Positions 13,001 to 24,724 are shown, numbered from the stretch's first letter. The stretch: DNA of 64,000 bases from Perognathus longimembris pacificus (GCF_023159225.1 NC_063180.1:11467297-11531296); one strand, 5' to 3'. Notes: generated by a model from the sequence alone, not told the origin. A program made the numbers and translations.

Positions 13001-13307
13001 CTGTTGGAGAAAGCTGGTGTGTGAAAGAATGCAGAAAATTAAGTGGATTAACTTTAGGCAGTCCACCCTTTGATATTCTAGAAGTCTCTTTTCTGAAAAT
13101 CACCAAAAGCTGCAAAAGCTAAGGTCACGTTTTCCATATTTTCTAAATATAGAAGGTTAAAAGTGTGATTTCATGAAGATCATGAGCCACAGGATAACAA
13201 ATGAAGGAAATAACAGGAAGGAATATTTTTAGAAAAGATAAGTTCTACAAGAATAAAATCCTAGAACAGATAATATTAAATTTTGTTTTATTTGCTTGCT
13301 TGTTTGT
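10059..13307. other. long unassigned stretch with traces of old SINEs
   Basis: At 10376-10425 there is a reverse ID-like trace (CTGGGAATTAAATCCAAG) and at about 10600-10690 a B1-like reverse trace (TTGTCCTTGAGCTTGAAGTCCTCCCGGCTC). The remaining 2.5 kb shows no gene, exon-like open frame or repeat that I recognise. Confidence 0.4.
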
Positions 13308-13530
13308 TTGTTACCCCCCATACAGGGGCTTAAACCCAGGGTCCTGAGGTGCTGTCTCAGCTTTTTGCTCAAGGTCAGCCCTCCATCTTGAGCCACAGCT
13401 CCATTTCCACTTTTCTACTGGCTAAGTGGAGAAGTGTCTCATGGATTTTCCTGCCCATGTTGTCTTGGAACATCAGTCTTCACATCTCAGCTCCCTGAGT
13501 AGATAGGATTACAAGCGTGAATTCCCAGTA
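13308..13530 (-). mobile_element. composite B1-like/Geo SINE
   Basis: Read on the minus strand it starts with a B1-like left part (...CTTGTAATCCTATCTACTCAGGGAGCTGAGATGTGAAGACTGATGTTC), continues to a right part with GGAGCTGTGGCTCAAGATGG and a '...CTGAGACAGCACCTCAGGACCCTGGG' block, and ends in a tail rich in AAC repeats. The right half is the same module as in the dimeric IDL-Geo SINE. Confidence 0.8.
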
Positions 13531-14070
13531 TTTGGCAAACATATATATTTAAGATGCATATTAAATACATTTGTGGAAATAAGAAGAAATATTGGAAATA
13601 TAAGTTCTAAAGAAACAAAAAACCTTAAAACACTGGATTTTTAAAAAATACAACTTTAAATTTAGAAGTGAATTAAAGGGTTAAATGTTCAAATAAACTC
13701 AGCCAAAGAAAAAGCAAATGAATTTAACAATTAAGTCCAAGAGCTCTACCAGATGGGTAGAACAAAGAAGGAAATATACTGAGAGTCAATAGGTAAGTTA
13801 TGTAAAAAACAAATGTAGACATATTAAAATTAATAGTCATCCCAGTGGTTAAAAAATGAGTACTTGAAAAAGATAACAACCAAGAATTTGTTGAGAACTA
13901 AAGAGAATTGTGGATATTGAAATGAAAGGGATTTGTGAACTGCGGGAATTGGGGTAATTAACATATCTGTCACCTTAAAATGTTACCATTGCTTTATGAT
14001 AAGTCTTGTGATAAGTACATTGCAATCCTATATAATAATAACAGCAACAATAATAATAACAAATATTTTG
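13531..14070. other. unassigned AT-rich DNA
   Basis: Adenine-rich plus strand, no recognisable feature; (AAT)n-like microsatellite at the right end (14033-14062). Confidence 0.4.
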
Positions 14071-14311
14071 TGAGGGTTCTGGGGCTTGAACTCAGGGCCT
14101 GGGCACTGTCCCGGAGCTTCTTTTGTTCAAGGCTAATACTCTACAACTTGAGCCACAGCTTCACTTTTGGCTTTTCTTTGTAATTGAGTGTAATTGAGTG
14201 TAATTGAGATAAGAATATCAGTGTTTTCTATCTGGGCTAGCTTAAAACTGTGGTACTCAAATCTCAGCCTCCTCAGTAGCTAGGATAATAGGTGTGAGCC
14301 ACCAGAGCCCT
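14071..14311 (-). mobile_element. composite B1-like/Geo SINE
   Basis: Reverse-oriented copy: CTGGGGCTTGAACTCAGGGCCTGGGCACTGTCCC and TTGAGCCACAGC at the left (Geo-like half), and CTCAGCCTCCTCAGTAGCTAGGATAATAGGTGTGAGCCACC at the right (B1-like half). It contains an internal 10-bp tandem expansion, TAATTGAGTG repeated almost three times at 14181-14208. Confidence 0.85.
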
Positions 14312-14540
14312 GCATAATATTAAATACTTAAATTTAAAACAATAACAGATTTCTAATAAATTTTCTTGAATTGGGAAGGAGAATACATGGTGAGAAATAT
14401 AAACTACCTATGTGGAGGAAAATTGGTAGTAAGTACAAACTTATAGACAGTGAATATGTCTGGAAACAGATTAAGATGAATTAATATAGCTTGGTGCTCA
14501 TGCTTTACTGTAGGACTTTAATCTTTTTTTGGATTATTTT

Positions 14541-14760
14541 TATTTTTTTTCAAATTTTTATTATCAAACTGATGTACAGAGAGGTTACAGTTTCATACGT
14601 TAGGCATTGGATACATTACTTGTACTGTTTGTTACCTCATCCCTCATACCCCTCTCCCTCCTCCCCTTTCCCTTTCCTCCCATGAGGTGTTCAGTTCACT
14701 TAGACCAAACAGATTTGCAAGTATTCCTTTTGTAGTTGTTTTTCTTTTTTTTACCCTGTC
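14541..14760 (-). mobile_element. short L1 3' end
   Basis: Poly-T followed by CAAATTTTTATTATCAAACTGATG, the reverse-strand pyrimidine tract at 14640-14680 and TTTTTTTACCCTGT. It is close to identical to the 3' ends at 31068 and 51633, so all three belong to the same young L1 lineage. It is strongly 5'-truncated, with only the last 200 or so bases retained. The target-site duplication is not clear. Confidence 0.85.
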
Positions 14761-14785
14761 TTAAATAAACTACTCTGAAAAATCT

Positions 14786-14888
14786 GGAAGCTGTGCCCAA
14801 ATGGCTCAAGTGGCACTCCTTAGAGCACAAAGAGGCTCAGGGACAGTGCCCAGGCCAAGTTCAAGACCAAGGACCATTTAAAAACAAC
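14786..14888 (+). mobile_element. solitary right (Geo-like) half of the SINE
   Basis: GGAAGCTGTGCCCAAATGGCTCAAGTGGCA, GCTCAGGGACAGTGCCCAGGCC and an A-rich tail match the right half of the dimeric SINE. No ID-like left half precedes it. It may be a 5'-truncated copy or a degraded monomer. Confidence 0.65.
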
Positions 14889-15027
14889 TACAACAGAAAA
14901 AGATGAGTAGACACAAATCTGGGGCTGTAAAATGTGAGAAATGGGACCCAATGGGAAATGATTGATAAAATTGCTTTTATTCAAGAAATTCTAGAAATAG
15001 TAAGACTGACATTAAAATCACAACAAA

Positions 15028-15234
15028 GGGGCTTGGAAAATGGCCTAGTGGACGAGTACTTGCCTCACATACATGAAGCCCTGGGTTCGATTCCTCAGCA
15101 CCACATATATAGAAAAGCCAGAAGTGGCGCTGTGGCTCAAGTGGTATAGTGCTAGCTTTGAGCAAAAAGAAGCCAAGGACAGTGCTCAGGGTCTGAGTTC
15201 AAGCCCCAGGACTGGCAAAAAACTAAAAAAGATG
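15028..15234 (+). mobile_element. IDL-Geo type dimeric SINE
   Basis: Complete element with GGCCTAGTGG, GGTTCGATTCC (an unmutated box B), GCTGTGGCTCAAGTGG and the GAGCAAAAAGAAGCC subtype. Duplications AAATCACAACAAA at 15015-15027 and AAATCACAGCAAA at 15235-15247 differ at one base. Confidence 0.95.
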
Positions 15235-15247
15235 AAATCACAGCAAA

Positions 15248-15946
15248 AAGCATTTGAAACAAATGAACAAGTAAGAATGACTATGTAATTATAAAAGAAC
15301 TGTATACCAAACTCACATACAAAACTCTCAGATTATTTTCCAAAGATTACTGGAAATAATTTTAAGAAATTAATTAATGGAATCATTGTGTATCAGGTCA
15401 ATGGTATAGAAAATAATTTTAATTGTCAATTTCCTTAGCAGAACAAAAAACTGTTTGCAGTATTCAAGTTGATATTATATTCTGATCAATTGAATTAATA
15501 TTAAAAAGGTAATTTAAATCACTGACATATTTGTGTCATTGAGTAGCCTCAACATTATTTGAAGGAACAACTAAATAAAAAAGACGAATAATATCCCTGA
15601 ATATTTTGACATGGCTCTCCTTGTTTAAGATTAAAGACAAAAAATACATAATACATTCAAATATTTAAAGAAATGTTCTCATTCCTTAAATAACAACAAC
15701 TAGTAAGACTGGACAAAAAATATTAAAAGTACCCTCCAGTGCTGTTTAGAAAATTTAATGTACATCTAAGAGTCTGCCTAGAAATAAAATTGCTAACATG
15801 CAGTCTTTTTTGGAGAGTTCTTTCAAACATTTAAGGAGGAAACAACACTAATTCTATATAAGAATCATTACAACAAACGAAAGAGAATGGAATATATTTT
15901 ACAAGGCCAGCATAACTTGAATACAAATCTCAAAACTAAAAATGCT
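15248..15946. other. unassigned, possible old L1 at right end
   Basis: 15815-15946 has weak plus-strand similarity to an old L1 ORF2 interior (the region corresponding to 'aagccagcataa...cctgataccaaaa'). The rest is not recognised. Confidence 0.35.
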
Positions 15947-15962
15947 AAAAAGCAATGAGAAA

Positions 15963-16200
15963 GCCAGGTGCCTGTGGCTCAGGCCTAGTATTCCTAGCTA
16001 ATCAGGTGGCTGAATTCTGAGGATCACAGTTCAAAGCCAGCCCTGGCAGGAAAGTCTGTGAGGCTTTTATCTCCAATTAACCACCAGAATATCAGAACTT
16101 GCACTGTGGATCAAGTTGTAGAGCACTCGCCTTGAGCTTAAAAGTTCAGGGACAGTGGTTAGGCTTGGAGTTCAAGCCCCACAACTGACGAAAAAAAAAA
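15963..16200 (+). mobile_element. composite B1-like/Geo SINE
   Basis: Plus-strand copy with a B1-like start (GCCAGGTGCCTGTGGCTCAGGCCTAGTATTCCTAGCTAATCAGG), a central GGCAGGAAAGTCTGTGAGGC, the right half CACTGTGGATCAAGTTGTAG, and a long A tail. Flanking duplications AAAAAGCAATGAGAAA (15947-15962) and AAAAAGCAATGAAAAA (16201-16216) differ at one base. Confidence 0.92.
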
Positions 16201-16277
16201 AAAAAGCAATGAAAAACACTACATCATTAAATGGGTATAATATTAATCCTAAGTGACCTGTTGGCAAACTAAATGCA

Positions 16278-16281
16278 TCTG

Positions 16282-16319
<38 letters not shown>

Positions 16320-16360
16320 CATCCATCCATCATCCATTTATCCATTCATCCATCCATTGT
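16278..16360 (+). repeat. (TCTA)n/(TCCA)n microsatellite
   Basis: About ten TCTA units grade into TCCA units. The open frame reading SIYLSIYLSIYL through it is an artefact of the repeat. Confidence 0.95.
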
Positions 16361-17817
16361 CTATCATCTACAGTTCATCTATGTTTATAAGCATGAAGCA
16401 TACATTTTTATGTAAATTCAACATTGCTTTTATATTCAAAATACCAAAACCACATTAACTGGGCAAAGAGGAAAATCACCTAAAATGGAGAGATATTTAA
16501 AGGTGTGCTGTTACTTAGGTAATCTAATAAATTGCAATTTAAAAACTAGATAAGAAAATAATGGAAATGCAAGTTTAACAAAATGTTTAGTAGTTGTTTA
16601 ACTTCTTTCAAACTCAGTATCTATTTTGAAGTATTTTTGTGGGATTTGGGAGGGAGGTAAAAGGAGGACTTAAAGAGACAGTGTATGTAAAGCACCTACT
16701 AAAAATAGAAATGCTAGCACTGCATTCATAGCTCAATGGTCGGTCACTATCTAGCAATATGTAAGGCCATGGATTTCAACCCCAGCACTGTAAAGGAAAC
16801 AACCTACGTTCCTTGGTGAGTGAGAGTCATTATTACTTATGTAGTCCCAGTGAAGAAAGGAACATCTTCAATGCTGTCCGAGTCTGAAGAGGGTTTGATT
16901 AATGAGATGAATAATTTCTGCAATGATTTATTTATATGACATTCCCTTACTTCTTTCTTTTCGGTAGAAAAGATAATTCAAAATACTTAGTAAGGGCCAG
17001 ATGTGGTCATGTAAGTAGGACAGTAACAGTCAGAGGCCGATAGAGACAAAAACATGAGATCTTATCTCAAAATTAACTAGAGAAAGAAGAGCTAAAGGTG
17101 TTGTTCAAGGAACTGAGAGACTGCCTAACAACTGTGTAGCCTAGTACCATGGCAAATAACAATAACAACAAAAAAGCTTTGCAAGAAAATTCTTCAGGTA
17201 TAGGTAAAAAATACTTGTTGTAAATGGGAAGATGTGAATGGTTAGCAGTCTCTTAAGTCAATTTAAAAAGTACTAGAGAAAAAGAGATTCTTTTGAAGTG
17301 AATGTGATGTTATTCTGAATAAAAGGGAAATGTACTCAAAGTTCCCAATCATTGAAATGAAAGTAAAATCTATACACATTACCAAGTAGTGTACTATTGC
17401 ATCATATTATAAGTAGTGTGGTATCTGTAAATGTGACTACAAAATTATATTCATATTAACACCAAATGCTTTTCCTTAAATTCACGTACACTGGGGAATG
17501 AATTATCAATCGGTGTACAAGAATAATTTTACTGTACAAGTACAGAAAATTCTATACATGGAAAACCATAAGAAAGTAGAAGTTGAAATTTAGAATAAAA
17601 TAGTCTACCATAAGATGTTCATGGAAAATTATATCATATGAAAAAAAGATTAAAAAGCAAATAAAATAAATTACAGCATACTCATGCAGGGGACATTGGA
17701 TAGCCATATATTATAGTGAAAGCAAGATAATAACCACAAAGGGAAATACTTGTGCTGTAAAGTTCTATGTAACTTCAGTGAGAAAATGTAAATACATTAC
17801 AAACTCAAATTAGTTTT
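16361..17817. other. unassigned, with weak SINE traces
   Basis: 16715-16790 looks like a single ID-like monomer (ATAGCTCAATGGTC ... GGATTTCAACCCCAGCACTG). 16996-17155 has B1-like traces. The rest is AT-rich sequence without recognisable features. Confidence 0.4.
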
Positions 17818-18323
17818 TTGTTAAAATTTATTGTCACACTTAGGTACAGAGAGGTTACACTTTCCAACGTTAGGCATTGGATACATTTCTTGTACAGTTT
17901 GTTACGTCCTCCCTCATTCCCCTCTCCCCCTCCCCCTTTCCTTTTCAGCCCATGAGTTGTTCAGTTCATTTACACCAAACAGTTTTGAAAGTATTGCTTT
18001 TGTAGTTGTTTGTTTTCTTTTTACCCTGTATCTCTCGATTTTGGAATTTGCTTTCTATTTCCTAGTTCAATACTAGTATACACGGTTTCCAATGTACTCA
18101 GATAGGATACAGAGATAGTGCAGGTAACAACCATAGGAAGGAGAAACAAGAGGATCATCAGTAATAGAAGCTACGGTTTCACATCGCATGTTGAAAGTAA
18201 TTACAACAGTGATATGACAGTCGTTTCTATAACATGGAGTTCATTTCACTTAGCATCACCTTATGTGTTCATAAGGGCTATTGGGCTCTTGTGATCCTCT
18301 GCTGTGACTTGCCTAAACCTGTG

Positions 18324-21300
18324 CTAATTATTCCCTATGAGGGAGACCATAGAGTCCATGTTTCTTTGGGTCTGGCCCATTTCACTTAGTATAATTTTTT
18401 CCAAGTCCTTCATTTCCTTACGAATGGGGAAAAGTCATTCTTTCTGATCGAGGCATAAAATTCCATTGTGTATATGTACCACATTTTCCTGATCCATTCG
18501 TCTACTGAGGGAAATCTGGGTTGGTTCCAATTTCTAGCTATGACAAATTGTGCTGTGATGAACATTGTTGTGCTGGTGGCTTTAGTGTGTTCTTGTTTGT
18601 GGTCTTTTGGGTAGATGCTCAAAAGTGGGGCTGCTGCATCATAGGGGAGCTCTATGTTTAGCCTTCTGAGGAATCGCCATACCTCTTTCCAAAGTGGCTG
18701 AACCAGTTTACATTCCCACCAACAATGAAGTAGGGTCCCTTTTGGCCACATCCCCTCCAACAATTGTTGTTGTTAGTTTTCTTGATGTAGGACATTCTTA
18801 CTGGGGTGATATGGAATCTCAATGTTGTTTTGATTTGCATTCCTTTTATGACCAGTGATGTAGAGCACTTTTTCATATGTCTCTTGACCATTCTCTTTTC
18901 CTCATCAGAGAAGTCTCTTTTTAAGTCTTTAGCTCACTTGTTGAGAGGGCTATAGATTCTTTGTGGTTTTGTTTGCAGGAAGGTAATTTTTTTAGTTCTG
19001 CATATATTTTAGATATGAGTTCTTTGTCCATTGTATGGCCGGTAAAGATCTTTCCCAATCTGTGGGCTTTCTGTTTATTGTGCGAGCTATGTCCTTTGCC
19101 TTGCAGAAGCTCTGCAGTTTGATGCAGTCCCATTTGTCCATCCTTTCTTTGATTTGTCACATTTCTGGGTCTTTGTTAAGGAAGTTCTGTTCTGTTCCAA
19201 GGAGCCCAAGTGTTTCTCCTACTCTTTCCTTTAGAGTTTTCAGGCTGACTGTTTTAATTTCAAGGTCTTTGATACATTTGGAATTGATTTTGGTGCAGGG
19301 TGATGTATAAGGATCTAGTTTAATTTGTTGCATGTGTTGAACCAATTTTGCCAGCACCATTTCTTAAAGAGGCTATCTTTCTTCCAGACTTTTTTTTTTT
19401 TTAGCTCCTTTATCAAAGATTAAGTGGGCATAGTTCTGAGGGTTTACTTCTGGGTCTTCAATTTTGTTCCATTGGTCTTCAAGCCTGTTCCGGTGCAAAT
19501 CCCAAGCTGTTTTTATTACTATAGCTTTATAATAAAGCTTGAAGTTTGGTATTGTAATTCCTCCAGCACTGTTCTTTCTACTAAGGTTGTTTTTGGTATT
19601 CTGGGTCTTTTATTTTTCCATATGAATTTCTGAATTGCTTTCTCTATTTCAATAAAAAATGGTGTTGGGATATTAATGGGTATTGCATTGAATTTGTAGA
19701 TAGCCTTTGGCAGTATTGCCATTTTGATTACATTAATCCTCCCAAACCAGGAGCATGGGAAGTTTTTCCATTTCCTTAGTTCTGACTTAATTTCGTTTTT
19801 CAAGCTTTTAAAGTTCTCATCAAAGAAGTCTTTCACTTCTTTGGTTAATGTTATTCCTAGGTATTTAATGTTTTTTGAGGCTATTGCAAAAGGAGTTGCT
19901 TACCTGATTTCAGCCTCGGTCTTTGGGTCATTAGCATAGAGAAAGGCCGTTGATTTTTGAGGGTTTATTTTATATCCTGCAACGTTGCCAAAGTTTTGGA
20001 ACAGCTCTAGTAGCTTTGGGGTAGAGTCAATTGGATTCTTTAGGTATAGGATTATGTCATCTGTGAAAAGGGAATATTTAATTTCATTTTTCATATTTGT
20101 ATCCCATTTATATTTTCTTTTTGTCTAATTGTTCTGGCTAGGAATTCTAATATTAAGTTGAATAGAAGGGGAGAGAGCGGACATAACTGTCTTGCCCCTG
20201 ATTTTACAGGGAATGGCTTTAGTTTTTCACCATATAGAATTATGCTTGCTGTTGGTTTGTCATAGACTTCCTTTATTATATTCAGGAGTGTTCTCTGGAA
20301 TCCCAGTTTTTCCAGGGCTTTTAGCATAAATGGGTGCTGGATTTTATCAAATGCCTTTTCTGCATCCAGAGTTATAACCATGTGGTTCTTTACCTTGCTC
20401 TGGTTGATATCGTTGATTACATTAATTGACTTGCTTATATTGAACCAACTTTGCATCCCTGGGATGAATGCAGTTTGATGGTGGTGTATGATTTTTTTGA
20501 TGACCTGTTGAAGTCGATTGGCCAGAATTTTGTTGAGAATTTTTGCACCTATGTTTATCAGGGAAATCAGTCTATAATTTCCTTCCGTGATGAGTCCTTG
20601 CCTGGTCTGGGGATGAGGTTTATACTGGCTTCATAGAATGTGTCTGGTAGTGCACTTTCTCTTTCAATTTCATTGAAGACTTTGAGAAATATTGGTGTGA
20701 GTTCTGTTTTGAAGGCTGCTGTTAATCGTCTGGACCTGGGCTTTTCTTGGATGGGAGATCACTTATTACTATTTCTATTTCAATACTGGATATCGGTCTT
20801 TTCAGAAGGTTTAAATCTTCATGGTTGAGTTTGGGGATACAATTTTTTCTAGGAAATCATCCATTTCTTCCAGGTTCTTGAATTGGTTGGCATAAAGATT
20901 TGCAAAATAGTCCCTTATTATGTTCTGAATTTTGGTTGTTTCTGTGGTGATGTTCTGTGGTGTTTCTTCTATAATCTTGTTTATTTGAGTTTGCTTACTT
21001 CATTTTTTGGTCAGGTTTGCTAGGGGTCTGTCTATCTTGTTAATTTTTTCAAAGAACCAACTCTTTGTTTTGTTGATTCTTTCAATGTTCTTTTTTCATC
21101 TCTAATCTATTTAATTCTGATTTGATTTTAATTATTTGCTTCCATCGATTGACTTGGGGCTTGTCTTGTTGTTCTCTTTGGAGGAGATTAAGGTGCTTCC
21201 TTAAGTTGTTGAGTTGCTGTTTCTCCAGTTTGTTGGTGGAGGCACTCAGAGATACAAATTTCCCTCTGAGTACTGCCTTTGCTGTGTCCCAAAGGAGCTG

Positions 21301-22154
21301 GTATTTTGTGTCCTCATCTTGGTTGAATTCCATAAATATTTGAATTTCCGTTTTAATTTCTTCAATGACCCTCTGATGGTTCAGCAGTGTGTTGTTTAGT
21401 CTCCATGAATTGTAGTATTTTCTGTGGTGGCTGTTTGAGTTGAGCTCTAATTTTATTTCGTTGTGTTATGAGAGAATGCAGGGAATGGTTATGATACTTC
21501 TGAATTTGTATAGATTTTCTTTGTGCCCTAAGATGTGATCTATTTTGGAGAATGTTCCATGTGCTGTCGAAAAGAATGTGTATTCTGTTGTTGCTGGATG
21601 GAATATTCTGTAGATGTCGGTTAAGTCTAGTTGGTCTATGCACTTGTTTAGTTCTGTGGTTTCTTTGTTCAGTTTTTTTGGCGTGTTGATCTATCTGGAG
21701 GTGATAGTGAAGTGTTAAAGTACCCAACTATCAATGTGTTTGTGTCTATGTTTATTTTTAGAGTCGGTAGTGCTTGTTTGATGAAGTTAGGTGCTCCTGT
21801 ATTAGGTGTGGAGATATTTAGGATTGTTATAGCATCCTGTAGGAGTGATCCCTTTATTAGGATGTAGTAACCTCCTTTGTTTCTTCTTTCCATTTTTAAT
21901 TTGAAGTCAATTTTGTCTGATACTAGGATTGCAACTCCGGCCTGTTTATGTGGGCCATATGCTTGATAGATTTTTTTCCAGCCTTTCACTTTTGGAAGAT
22001 ATTCACTTTTGCTGGATAGATGTGTCTCTTGGAGGCAGCAGAAAGATCGATCTTGATTTTTGATCCAATTTATGAGCCTATTTCGTTTGATTGGAGAATT
22101 AAGTCCATTAATGTTGAGAGTTAGGATTGTGAAATGATCGTTTGTTTGTTTCAT
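18324..22154 (-). pseudogene. L1 ORF2 (endonuclease-reverse transcriptase), broken
   Basis: ORF2 of L1 encodes an endonuclease that nicks target DNA and a reverse transcriptase that copies L1 RNA at the nick. From the start at 22154 the protein reads into TILTLNINGLNSP (endonuclease N-terminus) and LQETHL (catalytic glutamate motif). The endonuclease motif that normally reads GDFNTPL is GYFNTSL here, so the expected aspartate is a tyrosine. The reverse transcriptase has [13 protein letters not shown] (20340-20390 region), and the FADD active-site box reads FTDD (about 20060), keeping both aspartates but changing the alanine. The C-terminal [13 protein letters not shown] zinc-knuckle region lies at about 18690-18730. 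The span is about 1277 codons, a normal ORF2 length, but several stops and frame changes divide it. It is not expected to make an active protein. Confidence 0.88.
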
Positions 22155-22193
22155 TATAGCTATCTTGTTAAAAGCTGTGTCTTCCCATTTCTT

Positions 22194-22405
22194 TTTTTTT
22201 TTTTTTTTTTTTGGCCAGTCCTGGGCCTTGGACTCAGGGCCTGAGCACTGTCCCTGGCTTCTTCCCGCTCAAGGCTAGCACTCTGCCACTTGAGTCACAA
22301 CGCCGCTTCTGGCCGTTTTCTGTATATGTGGTGCTGGGGAATCGAACCTAGGGCCTAGTGTATCCAAGGCAGGCACTCTTGCCACTAGGCTATATCCCCA
22401 GCCCA
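22194..22405 (-). mobile_element. young IDL-Geo SINE inside L1 inter-ORF spacer
   Basis: Reverse SINE with a long poly-T tail, the CTTCCCGCTCAAGGC variant (plus sense GAGCGGGAAG), and an intact left half ending CCCCAGCCC. Perfect 14-bp duplications TCTTCCCATTTCTT lie at 22180-22193 and 22406-22419. It sits between the end of ORF1 and the ORF2 start, so it separates the L1 genes without breaking either. It must post-date the L1. Confidence 0.97.
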
Positions 22406-22422
22406 TCTTCCCATTTCTTGTT

Positions 22423-23534
22423 CTAATGTTCTAGTTTACTATTTAGTATTTTTCTCTCTGTATTGGTATGTGATTCTTTTCCCTGTATAGTACATCTTTG
22501 AGGATTTTCTGTAAAGCTGGTTTTGTGGAGATACATTGTTTCAGTTTTTTCATTACTGTGGGAGACTTTTATTTGACCTGCTATGAATGTGAGTTTAGCT
22601 GGGTACAGTATTCTTGTTCGGTAGTTATTTTTATTTAGGGTTTGGCATACCTCATTCCAGGCTCTCCTTGCTTTCATGGTCTCTGCTGAGAAGTTTGGTG
22701 TAATTCTGATTGCTTTTCCTTTATTTGTGATTATTTTCTTCTCCCTAACAGCTTTAAGGATTCTTTCCTTGGACTCTATTGATCCTGTTTTGATCATGAT
22801 CACAATGTGTTGGTGGGATGTCTTGTTCTGGTCTGGTCAGTTTGGGGTTCTAAAGGCTTCTTGTATCTGTATAGGTCTATCCTTCTGGATATTTGGGAAG
22901 TTCTCGGCTAATCTTCTGTTAAATATGTTGCCTATTCCACTAGCATCCTTCTCCAGGTTTTCCTCAATACATATTAGCCTTAAATTGGGCTTTCTGACTG
23001 TGTCCTGGAGCTCCTGGAGTGATCTATTTTTTCAATTGGATTGGGTTTGTATTGATATTTGATCTTTCTCCATAGATTCTAGGGAATCTTCAGCTCCTGA
23101 GATTCGATCCTCTGCTTCATCTAGTCGATACTGTAGGCTAGCTACTTGATTTTGAATCTCTTCTTCTGACTGGTCTTTCCTGATGATTTCCATGTTATTT
23201 CTTAGGTCCTGCATGGACTTCTTACTTCATTAACTTTATTAATTTGGTTTTGAGTGTTGTCTCTCAAATATTTTAGCTGGGTAGCTATCTTTTCATTTGA
23301 CTCTTGAATTTCATTTATCTTTCTGTTTGTTGAGGCCATGAAACCATCTATTACTTTATGGAAGGATTGCTGTATTGGTTCAAACTTTTCATTTATCATG
23401 TTTATCAGTAGACTTTGTCGTGCATTTTGAGGGTTGTCTTCTATGTCTTTGATTGACTGTTCTGCTTCCTGCATATTTTGAGTGGGAGATGAGCCTTCAT
23501 TGTTTGCCATCTTTCTTGTGTTTCTTCTGCCCAT
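22423..23534 (-). pseudogene. L1 ORF1 (RNA-binding coiled-coil protein), broken
   Basis: L1 ORF1p is a trimeric RNA chaperone that coats L1 RNA. From ATG at 23534 the frame gives MGRRNTRKMANNEGSS, followed by a charged, heptad-like region (INMINEKFEPIQQSFHKVIDG, then NMEIIRKDQSEEEIQNQVAS further on) typical of the coiled coil. The C-terminal domain appears in another frame at 22803-22423, including ILKAVREK and RRAWNEVCQTLNK. The total span is about 370 codons, right for ORF1. Frame shifts near 23200 and between 23032 and 22803 break it. No protein function is expected now. Confidence 0.85.
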
Positions 23535-24063
23535 TTGGATTGGGAATGCCAATCTACAAGCACCAGTGAGAACCATTTAAGACCCAAAGCAGACCTTACC
23601 AAGCACTGTTGTGTAAATCTTAGAAGTTCACAATTATATACAGATACCTTGTATACCTGTAATAAAATTAGATTTGGTGTTCCTAAAGAATACAATTTTG
23701 ATATAACAACCACTCCTGAGCCCTGTATTCAGTAGTTATTTATTCACTGATACAACTGTATGAGCAGGTCTTGTTCTTATATAAAGTTCTTTTTGGACTG
23801 GCTTCCTCTATGAACCCCTTTGATTCACTCCGATTAAGCAGGGATAACCTCTATCCAATAACCAGGAGTCAATGGAATCTGGAGGTCCTGCAAGTAAGTC
23901 AGCAGGGTAAGTTAAAGGTAGTTTCTCTCCCCCACGTGAAGTAGTCCTGCAGTGTGGCTAACACTCGCCAACTCTCCTGGCTCCTGCTCAGCCTAGTACT
24001 CCAGTCCACCGCTGGAGACCGGGCTTCCACCCCACGCGACGACGATGACAGCGCCCGCCGCTA
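23535..24063 (-). promoter_or_regulatory. L1 5' UTR / internal promoter region
   Basis: Upstream of ORF1 the sequence becomes locally GC-rich with several CpGs (GCGACGACGATGACAGCGCCCGCCGC at 24037-24062, given on the plus strand), in sharp contrast to the AT-rich flanks. L1 5'UTRs carry an internal RNA polymerase II promoter, so this is the likely promoter of the L1 at 17818-24063. I do not recognise it as a known mouse or human L1 5'UTR type. Activity is inferred from position and composition only. Confidence 0.6.
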
Positions 24064-24247
24064 GTCAAAATATTTTTTAAAACAAAGAATTTTAGTGATG
24101 CTTTTGTCTGATTTAGTGGCTAGTTTAAAAAATACTTTCATTACTTGTATATTATTTTAAACAGTTGGCGTCTTTAGGATTTCGTCTTTCAACAATTCTC
24201 TTCCTGCAGAATTGATCATTTGACCTGGTTAAAATTATTAAGAATAG

Positions 24248-24466
24248 GTTGCTACTCAGGAGGCTGAGATCTGAGGATCATGGTGTGAAGCTGGTCTGGG
24301 AAGAAAAGCTTCCATGAGACTCACATGTCCAGTTAACTATTCCCAAGCCAGAATTAGTGCTGTGGTTCAAGTGGTAGAGTGTCAACGTTGAGCAAAAAGA
24401 AGCTCAGAGACAGCACCAAGGCCTTGAGTTCCAAGCCCAAGTTCAAGCCCTCTGACAGACAATTAA
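24248..24466 (+). mobile_element. composite B1-like/Geo SINE
   Basis: GCTACTCAGGAGGCTGAGATCTGAGGATCATGG (B1-like part), then GTGCTGTGGTTCAAGTGGTAGAG and CAGAGACAGCACCAAGGCCTTGAG (Geo-like half), then an A-rich tail. The first ~30 bases of the element are missing. Confidence 0.85.
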
Positions 24467-24724
24467 AAAACAAAAGACAGTTAAGAATGGTGTATAGATA
24501 TCCTCATCATTAATATGATAACAATTTAGAACAGAAGTCAATGGAGTTGCATTTATAACAGATTGCATTTTGTTCCTAAAGCCTTTATATATAAGTCTTT
24601 GTAAAGTTCTACCACTTATTTGTACTCATTCTGAGTGCTTCCTCTTGTACACAAACCTTATAACCAGTAACAGGGAGGTTTACTCTTTCAGCAGAGATGT
24701 TAGCCTTTTCAAAAAAGGTGTTTA

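Larger units (their letters stand above)
17818..24063 (-). mobile_element. near full-length L1 retrotransposon, inactive
   Basis: The complete L1 order is present on the minus strand: a GC-richer 5'UTR (24063-23535), ORF1 (23534-22423), a short spacer holding a young SINE, ORF2 (22154 to about 18324) and a 3'UTR with a purine tract and tail (ending at 17818). Excluding the SINE it is about 6 kb, the usual length for a full mammalian L1. Both ORFs are broken by stops and frameshifts. I could not establish a clear target-site duplication, so the 5' end is uncertain by a few tens of bases. Confidence 0.9.

Noticed and set aside
16278..16360. Tandem units that could suggest a repeat-spacer array
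   Set aside because: Uniform 4-bp units with no spacers: a microsatellite, not CRISPR, and the DNA is mammalian.
18410..22803. Many mid-sized open frames on both strands
   Set aside because: The minus-strand ones are pieces of L1 ORF2 and ORF1 and the plus-strand ones are their shadows; none is a separate gene.
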